Program-made: the position numbers and the translations under genes | Shown here: one piece after another, positions 55,223 to 62,532 of the stretch | Numbering within the stretch: the first letter of the stretch is position 1 | Layout: each line of letters starts with the position of its first letter | The notes under the pieces: generated by a model | Told to the model about the DNA's origin: nothing | Database searches by the model: none | Seen by the model: only the letters and a program-made list of their open reading frames with translations | Origin: Branchiibius cervicis | GTDB lineage: Bacteria > Actinomycetota > Actinomycetes > Actinomycetales > Dermatophilaceae | NCBI RefSeq assembly: GCF_042661605.1 | Contig: NZ_JBHSWJ010000002.1 | Location: forward strand, 186,001-250,000 | Direction of reading: 5' to 3' | DNA: 64,000 nucleotides

Positions 55223-56179
55223 GTGTCCGACGACAGCCAACCCGGAGGCGACAGCCTGTTCACCGTCATCGTTGCGTTCACGGCGAATCTGCTGATCGCA
55301 GTAGCCAAGTCGGTCGTGGCGGCGATCACGGGGTCGGCGTCGATGCTGGCCGAGGCGGCGCACTCCTGGGCCGACACCGGCAACGAGATCTTCCTGCTCA
55401 TCGGCGAACGCAAGTCCTCGCGGCCGCCGGACGACGAGCATCAACTGGGCTATGGCCGGGTGGGCTACGTCTGGTCCATGTTCGCCGCATTCGGCCTTTT
55501 CACCGTCGGCTCGGCGGTGTCGATCTGGCACGGCATCTCTGCGCTGCGCAACCCGGACGAGGGTGACACGAACTATCTGTGGGCGTACGTCGTCCTGGCG
55601 ATATCGGCGGTGCTGGAAGGGACCTCGTTCCTGCAGGCGGTCCGACAGACCAAGCAGGGCGCCCGGCGCAGCCGGCTGCATCCGTTGCGCTACATCGCGC
55701 AGACGTCCAACCCGATCCTGCGCGCCGTCTTCGCCGAGGACGCGTCGGCGCTGATCGGCATCGTGCTGGCCGCGATCGGCATTGCCCTGCACGAGATAAC
55801 GGGCAACCCGGCCTGGGATGCGATCGGATCGATCGCCGTCGGCGTCCTGCTGGGCTGCGTCGCCGTCTTCCTGATCGGCCGGAACATGGATTTCCTGACA
55901 GGGGAAGGGGTTCCGACGATCGTGCGGAATGCCGCATTGGTCGCGCTGAACGAGCACCGGTTCGTCGAACGGGTCAGTTTCCTGCGGATGGAGTGGGTCG
56001 GGGCGTCGCGGATCTACCTGGTCGGGGCGGTGGATCTGGTCGGAGACCAGGCGGAGCACGACGTCGCGACCAAGCTGGCCATGGTGGCCGATGAGTTGGA
56101 GCAGAATCCCATGGTCGAGCGGGCGGTGCTCACGCTGAGCCGTCCGGACGACCCCACGACCCTGCTGCCCACACCATGA
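55223..56179 (+). CDS. Cation diffusion facilitator family transporter
   Basis: 318 residues from GTG 55223. Six hydrophobic segments with the CDF metal-site motif in segment 2 (SMLAEAAHSWADTGNEIFLL) and the second site LRAVFAEDASALIGIVLAAI in segment 5. A cytoplasmic C-terminal domain (about 210-318) ends with TLSRPDDPTTLLP. Exports divalent metals such as Zn2+, Fe2+ or Mn2+. Overlaps the photolyase-like gene by 4 bases. Confidence 0.9.
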   Translation: MSDDSQPGGDSLFTVIVAFTANLLIAVAKSVVAAITGSASMLAEAAHSWADTGNEIFLLIGERKSSRPPDDEHQLGYGRVGYVWSMFAAFGLFTVGSAVSIWHGISALRNPDEGDTNYLWAYVVLAISAVLEGTSFLQAVRQTKQGARRSRLHPLRYIAQTSNPILRAVFAEDASALIGIVLAAIGIALHEITGNPAWDAIGSIAVGVLLGCVAVFLIGRNMDFLTGEGVPTIVRNAALVALNEHRFVERVSFLRMEWVGASRIYLVGAVDLVGDQAEHDVATKLAMVADELEQNPMVERAVLTLSRPDDPTTLLPTP

Positions 56180-57612
56180 CCGACGTCATCCTCATCCTGG
56201 GCAACCAGCTGGTGCCCGATCACCCCGCGCTGCGCAAGTACCCCGACGCCCGGATCGTGATGATCGAGGCCGACGACATCTGCCGGCAGCACCGCTTTCA
56301 CCGGCACAAACTGATGCTCGTGCTCGCCTCGATGCGTCACTACGCCGCCGCGTCGCGTCGTGAGGTGGCGTACGTCGAGTACCGGCCGGGCAGCGTGTTC
56401 CGCACCGAGTTGGGTGAACAGCTCGACACGTACGACGCGACCCGGCTGATCTGGATGCAGACCAGTGACCGTGGGCCCAACGCCGCCCTGGAGGAGATCG
56501 CGGCGCAGCACGGATGTGAGCCCGTCACTCTCGCGAACCGGCAATTCCTCACCACGCCAGAACAATTCGACGGATGGCTGGGCGAGAAGTCGGCTCCGCT
56601 GATGGAGAACTTCTACCGCTGGCAGCGTCGCCGGCTCGATGTGCTGATGGACGGCGGATCGCCGGAAGGGGGCCGCTGGAACTACGACCAGGAGAACAGG
56701 CACCCGCTGCCCAGGCGACGACTTAAGATTCCCGCACTGCCGACCACTCGGCGTACCCGCCACGTGAACGACGTCGCGGCGCTGGTGGACGAGCACTTCG
56801 CCGATCACCCAGGGCGGTCGGACAACTTCTGGTTGCCGACGACGCGCGAGCAGGCGGTGCGCTGGCTGGACGCGTTCGTCGACGAACGACTGGAACTCTT
56901 CGGTCGCTACGAGGACGCGATGGCCGCGGACGCGCCGTTCCTCTTCCACTCGGTGCTGTCACCGCTGATCAACCTCGGGTTGTTGTTACCGGAGGAGTGC
57001 ATCGAGGCGGCGGTCGAGGCATACCGCCGCGGTGACGCGCCGCTGAGCAGCGTTGAGGGCTTCGTGCGGCAGATCATCGGGTGGCGCGAGTTCATGTACG
57101 GGCTCTACTGGTGTCGTGCTGACGCCTTCGACGCCAACTTTTTCGGGTTCCGCCGCACACTGGAGGAGTGGTGGTACACCAATAACTCTGTGCCGCAGGA
57201 GCTTCCGGCGCCCGTGCGAGTGTGCCTCGATCGGGTCCACGAGTACGGCTATTCCCATCACATCGAGCGGCTGATGGTCTTCGGCAACTGGTTCCTGATC
57301 TCCGGCTACCAGCCGCGTGAGGTTTACGAGTGGTTCATGAGCATGTACGTCGACGCCTACGAGTGGGTCATGGTGCCGAACGTGATGGGCATGAGCCAGT
57401 ACGCCGATGGCGGCATGCTGGCGACCAAGCCCTACATCGCTGGCGGCAACTATCTGCAGAAGATGGGGCACTGGTTCGACTCGGCTGCGGCGGCCAAGGA
57501 GTCCGAGTTCACCCGCCGGTACTGGCAGTTCCTTGCGGACAACGACGACAAGCTGGCTGGCAACCACCGGCTGGCCCTCGTCCTCAAGCAGGCGCGTGCC
57601 CGGGCGACGTAG
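56176..57612 (+). CDS. Cryptochrome/photolyase-related protein lacking the usual Fe-S cysteines
   Basis: 478 residues of the DPRP/FeS-BCP (PhrB/CryB-like) family: ILILGNQLVPDHPALRKYPD begins the antenna domain, with GFVRQIIGWREFMYGLYWCR and RLMVFGNWFLISGYQPREVY in the FAD domain and ATKPYIAGGNYLQKMGHWFD near the end. In this family the region after GGNY normally holds cysteines that bind a 4Fe-4S cluster; here residues 431-450 contain none (GHWFDSAAAAKESEFTRRYW), and the segment is shortened. Either a cluster-free repair enzyme or a sensor. ATG 56176 overlaps the CDF stop. Confidence 0.88.
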   Translation: MTDVILILGNQLVPDHPALRKYPDARIVMIEADDICRQHRFHRHKLMLVLASMRHYAAASRREVAYVEYRPGSVFRTELGEQLDTYDATRLIWMQTSDRGPNAALEEIAAQHGCEPVTLANRQFLTTPEQFDGWLGEKSAPLMENFYRWQRRRLDVLMDGGSPEGGRWNYDQENRHPLPRRRLKIPALPTTRRTRHVNDVAALVDEHFADHPGRSDNFWLPTTREQAVRWLDAFVDERLELFGRYEDAMAADAPFLFHSVLSPLINLGLLLPEECIEAAVEAYRRGDAPLSSVEGFVRQIIGWREFMYGLYWCRADAFDANFFGFRRTLEEWWYTNNSVPQELPAPVRVCLDRVHEYGYSHHIERLMVFGNWFLISGYQPREVYEWFMSMYVDAYEWVMVPNVMGMSQYADGGMLATKPYIAGGNYLQKMGHWFDSAAAAKESEFTRRYWQFLADNDDKLAGNHRLALVLKQARARAT

Positions 57613-57737
57613 CGTGCCGGTCGCGGCCACCCGGGCTGATTCGCCTAGCATCCCTAGAGTCAACCGAGGACCCGACACCGACAGGTTGCACCCGTTATGA
57701 CTCTTGATCGTGTCGTGACGCCGCGCTCGGGCCGTGG

Positions 57738-58991
57738 TTGACGCATGTGCTGCTGTGGGCGACGGATCAGGGGAAGACACTGGTGCTGTTGACCCCGCCG
57801 TCCGTGGTCCTGAGTCCGGCGGTGGAGCGGCTGACCCGGGCCGGCACGGTGCGCTGGGTCATCGACGACGAGCAGCGTACGAGTGAGGCGTGGCGCAATG
57901 TCGCGGTGCGATGGGATGGATCGGCGTTCGTGGATGTGCCCGGCGGTGATCCAGTGCCTGTGATCGCGCAGGCCCGCGACGCGGAATGGAACCTGTCATT
58001 GGATGTCGATACAACCCTGGCCTACCAGGAGGCCGACGTGGGTGGGTTGCTGGAGCGTTGCGTCGCGGCTCTCTCGCGTGGCCCGGTGGCGGCGGTCGGT
58101 CTGCTGGAACCGGTCGAGGCAAGCTGGGACCCATCCGTCCTACGTGAGCTTGCGCGCAGCCAGTCCCCGCGCCAGACGCAGGTGATCGTGCGTGGCGCCG
58201 GCTTCGAGGGGGTGTGTTCGCTTGTGCCGCAACCGGTGGGCCTGGTCGAGCGCAACGAGCTGTTGCTGAGAGCCCCCGGCGCGCCGTACGACGAGCAGCA
58301 ATTGACCGACCTCGGAAGGGCATTCCTGGCGGCGGGTGCCCAGCTGGCCCTGCTCGGCTATCGGTTGGGCAGCTCTGATCTCGTCGCACCCTCGTATGCC
58401 TCCGGTCCGCTGCTGCCCGGCCTCATCGCTGTCGCGGCGGCTCGCTTCCCATCTCTGAGCGGCTCCGAGGTTGGTGCTGTCGCGGAAGAGTTTGCGGTGC
58501 CGGTCGATCAGGGGTGGGTCATCAGGTTCCCGACTCCGGAAAACCTGTCGACCGAGGCGGCCCAGGAATTGCTCGCTCGCCGCGCGCATGTGATGGCCCT
58601 ACTGGCCCGTCACGACGCCCATGTCCTGGCCGAACGTGCGGTCGACGACTACGAGATCCTCACGGCGGGGTCCGGCTCACCGCTGCAGCCGGTGGTGCCG
58701 TTCGTGACGATGGCGGCCGAGGTCAATCTGCATGTGGTCCTGACCCGCCGCACCAGCGGCGCCTCCCGCGGTGTCTTCGAGCCGGTATTCGCCGCCGTGC
58801 GCGACTCCGGCGCGGTGGGTCTGAAGTTCTCCGGCGACCGCGCAGAAGGTCAACTACTGGGCACCGTGCGACCGCAGAAGCTGCCCGTCGGCCGAGCGTT
58901 GTTGGTGCGGACCGGGGAAGGGCCACGCACCGTCCAGGTCGCCTTCCGCGGCCCCGACGATCACCTGGAAGGCCGGGGGTTCGCCAGTTGA
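57738..58991 (+). CDS. DUF6177-like protein with EccC-like C-terminal region
   Basis: 417 residues in one open frame from TTG 57738. The C-terminal part (TRRTSGASRGVFEPVFAAVR, LKFSGDRAEGQLLGTVRPQK, LPVGRALLVRTG) resembles the last ATPase domain of EccC/FtsK from type VII secretion but lacks a P-loop. The N-terminal part (THVLLWATDQGKTLVLLTPP) fits DUF6177. A better start may be ATG 57697: its frame (MTLDRVVTPRSG) would join this one if the G run at 57729-57731 lacked a base. No other secretion genes are in the window. Confidence 0.68.
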   Translation: MTHVLLWATDQGKTLVLLTPPSVVLSPAVERLTRAGTVRWVIDDEQRTSEAWRNVAVRWDGSAFVDVPGGDPVPVIAQARDAEWNLSLDVDTTLAYQEADVGGLLERCVAALSRGPVAAVGLLEPVEASWDPSVLRELARSQSPRQTQVIVRGAGFEGVCSLVPQPVGLVERNELLLRAPGAPYDEQQLTDLGRAFLAAGAQLALLGYRLGSSDLVAPSYASGPLLPGLIAVAAARFPSLSGSEVGAVAEEFAVPVDQGWVIRFPTPENLSTEAAQELLARRAHVMALLARHDAHVLAERAVDDYEILTAGSGSPLQPVVPFVTMAAEVNLHVVLTRRTSGASRGVFEPVFAAVRDSGAVGLKFSGDRAEGQLLGTVRPQKLPVGRALLVRTGEGPRTVQVAFRGPDDHLEGRGFAS

Positions 58992-58999
58992 TCGCCGGC

Positions 59000-59812
59000 T
59001 CAGCCTGCGGGTTGATCGATCGGGCACCAGTACGTCGTACGGCCGCCGACCGTGCCGCGGGACAGAGGCGCTCCGCACCGTGGACAGTGCCCGGATTTGC
59101 CTCTGGCACGTGCGAATTCGCCGGTGTGGACACCGCCCTTGGCGATAGCCGTTCGGATCGCGAACCGGAGGCTGCGCCGTAGCTCATCGAGATCATCCGT
59201 GGTCAGCTCGTCGGCAGGGCGGGCCGGTTGCAGCTGGGCACGCCACAGCGCCTCGTCGGCCAGGAGGTTGCCCACCCCGGCGATAACGTGCTGGTCGAGG
59301 AGCCGGGCTTTGACGGGAGCCTTGCTGCTCCCGATTCGGGCGCGGAAGTCCTCACGACCGATGTGCTCGGCGTCGGGTCCGAGCACGTGCCGGTCGGGGT
59401 CGAGCCGTACCCGGCCCAGGCGTCGCTTGTCGTGCAGGTCCAGGCTGCCGCCGTCGTCGAAGGTGATGCTGAAACGTGTCCACACCGGGTTGTCCTGACC
59501 CTCGCGGATCCGTTGCGGCACGTAGTCACCGCCCTCCTCGATCGTGCCGTCGGCCCGGCGCACCAGGATGCGGCCGCTCATCCCCAGGTGGATGCCCAGT
59601 TCCGGGCCGTCGCCGCTGGTGTCGCACCAGATGGTCTTGCCCTGCCGGTGCGCCGCCGTCAGTTCGCGGCCGACCAGCGCGGTCCGGATGTCGCCGGGTG
59701 TGTGCGGGCGGCACTCGTAGGTGTCACTGTCGTCGACGTCGATGATCCGCCGATGCAGCGCCGCCCGTTCGATCGTCCTGCGCGCACTTTCGACCTCAGG
59801 CAATTCCGGCAC
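59000..59812 (-). CDS. Fpg/Nei family DNA glycosylase
   Basis: Base-excision repair glycosylase/lyase of 270 residues. GTG 59812 gives the required N-terminus PELPEVESARR, where Pro2 and Glu3 are catalytic. The H2TH region (VKARLLDQHVIAGVGNLLAD, split after 20) and zinc-finger end HCPRCGAPLSRGTVGG...TTYWCPID are present. Cys243, Cys246 and Cys263 are in place but the fourth ligand position is Asp266, so zinc binding may be altered or this may be a subfamily trait. Upstream reading beyond the GTG is not protein-like. Confidence 0.92.
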   Translation of the reverse strand: MPELPEVESARRTIERAALHRRIIDVDDSDTYECRPHTPGDIRTALVGRELTAAHRQGKTIWCDTSGDGPELGIHLGMSGRILVRRADGTIEEGGDYVPQRIREGQDNPVWTRFSITFDDGGSLDLHDKRRLGRVRLDPDRHVLGPDAEHIGREDFRARIGSSKAPVKARLLDQHVIAGVGNLLADEALWRAQLQPARPADELTTDDLDELRRSLRFAIRTAIAKGGVHTGEFARARGKSGHCPRCGAPLSRGTVGGRTTYWCPIDQPAG

Positions 59813-59851
59813 GGGCCTAGTGTGTCTGACCGGTTGGGGGAGGATGACACC

Positions 59852-61225
59852 GTGGAGTACATCTCGGATCTCGACCGCCGCTTCGGCATCTCGCAGGAGC
59901 CGTACAGCCGCACCGTGCACGAACTCCAGGAGGCGGCGCAGACCGGGCACGACGCCACCGGGTTGCAGGCCCGCGTGGCGCAGTTGCGGTCGGACGGTTC
60001 CGACGATGCCGAGCTGGAGCAGATCTACGCCGCCGTCCCGCAGACGCCGCCCGCAGGGTGGCCGTTTTTCGAGGGGTCGGAACTGGAGGCGATCCTTGGC
60101 CAGTTGCCAGCGCAGTCCGCGGTCGTCGTACCCGATGGGCTCGATGGCCGGCTGCGTGGTGCGTGGTACGGGCGGATCGTCGGTAACCTCCTGGGGAAGC
60201 CGGTCGAATTCGGTTGGAGCCGAGCCGATTTGAAGAGCTACCTGCTGAGCCAGGGGGCTTATCCGCTGCTGGACTACGTGCCGATTCCGGAGGACGAACT
60301 GCGGCGGTTGTCCAGCGGCGGACGGCACGAGGACATCTGGCGACCGGACGTGCAGGGATTCGTCCCCGGCGCCATGGACTACGCGGCCGTGTCGCGGGGC
60401 CGGATCCGGGGCGGGGTGCGCGACGACGACATCGACTGGACCATTCTGAATCTGGCACTGCTCGAGGAGTGCGGACCCGGCTTCACGGCCTACGACCTGG
60501 CACGCACCTGGTTGACCCGGATGCCGGTCTACCAGACCTACACCGCCGAGCGAGCGGCGTACAACAACCTGGTCCGGGAGGTGCCGCTGGAGCTGGCCGG
60601 CGCCTTCCACAACCCCTACCGCGAGTGGATTGGCGCCCTGATCCGAGCGGACGTCTTCGGGTACGTCTATGCCGGAAACCCACGTGCGGCAGCGCTTTTG
60701 GCGCACCGCGACGCTTATCTCTCACATCGTGCGAACGGCATCTACGGCGAGATGTGGGCAGCGGCGCTGGTCGCGTCGGCGTTCACCGCCACCACGCCGC
60801 TTTCGTCCCTGGAGGAGTCGCTACGGCACATCCCGCCGACGTCGCGACTGGCATACGAGATTCGCTCGGTGCTCGCCGACTACACGGCCGGACGCAGCTG
60901 GGATGAGGCGATGGACGCGCTGGAGGCGCGCTACGTGGGGATGAGTTGGATCCACACGCTCAACAACGCGGGCGCCTTGACTGCCGCGATCGTGTACGGC
61001 GGGGGAGACTTCAGCGCGACGATCGGGCTGGCCGTGCTGGCCGCCCTCGACACCGACTCGATCGGCGCGACCGCCGGGTCGTGGGCGGGGGCGTTCAACG
61101 GGTACGTCGCGATCCCGGCGCACTGGATCGAACCGCTCGAAGGACGCACGCGCAGTGCGGTATTCGGATTCGGTGAGGTGCAGATCGACGAGTTGGTGCG
61201 CCGTACGTCGCGCATCAAGCCCTAG
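59852..61225 (+). CDS. ADP-ribosylglycohydrolase (DraG-like) family protein
   Basis: 457 residues from GTG 59852 with GGGGAGG 9 bases upstream. The DraG fold motifs are GLDGRLRGAWYGRIVGNLLG, VRDDDIDWTILNLALLEECG (metal-binding Asp triplet) and ALDTDSIGATAGSWAGAFNG (second metal site). The N-terminal 85 residues are an extra helical region. Such proteins hydrolyse ADP-ribose bonds or, in sugar loci, act on other N-glycosidic substrates. It overlaps the convergent LacI gene by 4 bp and lies near a secreted GH2 gene. Confidence 0.9.
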   Translation: MEYISDLDRRFGISQEPYSRTVHELQEAAQTGHDATGLQARVAQLRSDGSDDAELEQIYAAVPQTPPAGWPFFEGSELEAILGQLPAQSAVVVPDGLDGRLRGAWYGRIVGNLLGKPVEFGWSRADLKSYLLSQGAYPLLDYVPIPEDELRRLSSGGRHEDIWRPDVQGFVPGAMDYAAVSRGRIRGGVRDDDIDWTILNLALLEECGPGFTAYDLARTWLTRMPVYQTYTAERAAYNNLVREVPLELAGAFHNPYREWIGALIRADVFGYVYAGNPRAAALLAHRDAYLSHRANGIYGEMWAAALVASAFTATTPLSSLEESLRHIPPTSRLAYEIRSVLADYTAGRSWDEAMDALEARYVGMSWIHTLNNAGALTAAIVYGGGDFSATIGLAVLAALDTDSIGATAGSWAGAFNGYVAIPAHWIEPLEGRTRSAVFGFGEVQIDELVRRTSRIKP

Positions 61226-62231
61226 CCCCGCGGGCTGGCCGTCGTCGCCCGCGCCTGCAGGCGGTAGGACAGTTCGACATCCCGCGCGTTCTCACGCGCT
61301 GCGTGGGCCTCGAACCGTTGCCCGACCAGTGCGACGGCCGCCTCGGCGATTCCCGCTTTGTCCGGGACCACCGTCGACAGAGGCGGATTGGTGAACTCCG
61401 TCTCCTCGGAGCCGTCGAAACCGATGATCGCCAGATCGCCGGGGACGGACCGTCCGGCGACGAGCGCCTGATGCAAGGCCCCTACGGCCAGTTGGTCGTT
61501 GAGGCAGAAGACTGCTTCGGGGGTTCGGGCAGCCGCAACAGCCGGGCCATCGCGACGGCGCCGTCCGCCCGGTGGAACTGGTCGACGCCGACGACGTAGT
61601 CCTCGGGAACGACGAGTCCGGCGCCGGCCAGGGCATCGCGGTAGCCCCGCAGCCGCTGCACCGCCGTCCCGCGGTGGGGTAGTTCACCGATCGCGGCGAT
61701 GCGCTGATGGCCGGCGTCGATCAGGTGCTGCACCGCGGCGCGAGCGGCTGACACGTTGTCGATGCCGACATGATCCAGGGGCAGTCCGATCTCGTGCTCG
61801 CCGATCAGGACCATGGGGAAGTGCGGGTCGAGTTGCCGTAGGTCCTCGGCAGTGACCGCCTCGAGGCTGAGGATGGCCCCGTCCACGACGTGGGACCCGA
61901 GGCCCGCGACGAGTTCGTGCTCGCGTTGGCGGGTGCCGAAGGTCTGCTCGACCAGGACGGTCCAGCCGCGTCGGTGGGCGGCGGCGATCACGAGGGCCGA
62001 GAGTTCGCCGAAATAGGGGATGCCGAGCTCGGGCACGATCAACGCGAGGAAGCCGGTGCGCCCGCGCCGCAGGTTTCGGGCGCTGATGTTGGGACGGTAA
62101 CCCGTTGCTGCGAGGGCCTTTTCAACTTTCTCGCGGTTGGATTCGGTGACGAACGAATAGCCGTTGACGACGTTGGAGACGGTCTTGACCGAGACGCCGG
62201 CTAGTTCGGCGACGTCCTTGAGCGTTACCAC
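61222..62231 (-). CDS. LacI family transcriptional regulator (frameshifted in this sequence)
   Basis: From ATG 62231: the LacI helix-turn-helix (TLKDVAELAGVSVKTVSNVV, hinge GYRPNISARNLRRGRTG) and the ligand domain (GFLALIVPELGIPYFGELSA, RGYRDALAGAGLVVP). The frame is lost after LLRLPEPP and continues one frame over as EAVFCLNDQLAVGALHQALV, PGDLAIIGFDGSEETEFTNP to the stop at 61222. One base added to the G run at 61519-61523 (plus strand) yields 336 residues, the usual LacI length. It is divergent from the GH2 glycosidase gene, whose upstream region carries LacI-like boxes. A sequencing error is likely. Confidence 0.88.
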
Positions 62232-62340
62232 TTGTAGTGGCTCCTTCCACAGCGCGCGAGCGGTCCGGGCCCGGTAGGTCTGACCAGGTCAATCTGACCA
62301 TCGTCGCGGGGTTGGCACTGATGATATGAGCCGGATCGAG

Positions 62341-62371
62341 GGTTTACAACGCTGTTCCAACGATGTAAACC
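62341..62371. promoter_or_regulatory. Double LacI-type operator upstream of the GH2 gene
   Basis: GGTTTACA at 62341-62348 and TGTAAACC at 62364-62371 form a perfect outer inverted repeat. Inside, TTTACAACGCTGTTCC and TGTTCCAACGATGTAAA each resemble a LacI-family box with central CG, sharing the middle. Located between the divergent lacI and GH2 genes. Confidence 0.6.
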
Positions 62372-62448
62372 AGCTAGGTGTCACCTGTGGCCCACGTCAC
62401 AGCGCAGTGCATCAAACCCTCCCGAAGTCCTCGATCCAAGGAGCCCCG

Positions 62449-62532
62449 ATGTCTCGACCACCCATCCCCCGCGTGTCGCAGCATCCCCATCGCACCGTCA
62501 ACCCGGCCTCGACCCAGGGCGGGTGGTGCTGA
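62449..62532 (+). CDS. Putative 27-residue leader peptide before the GH2 gene
   Basis: ATG 62449 follows AAGGAG with 5 bases between. The frame encodes 27 residues (MSRPPIPRVSQHPHRTVNPA then STQGGWC) and its TGA shares one base with the GH2 ATG at 62532 (TGATG). The ribosome site is stronger than the one directly before the GH2 start, so translation of the peptide may drive or regulate the glycosidase by coupling. The peptide has no recognised family. Confidence 0.45.
   Translation: MSRPPIPRVSQHPHRTVNPASTQGGWC

Noticed and set aside
57612..57737. A small gene between the photolyase-like and DUF6177-like genes
   Set aside because: The only ATG frame is 14 codons and is better explained as the displaced N-terminus of the DUF6177-like gene.
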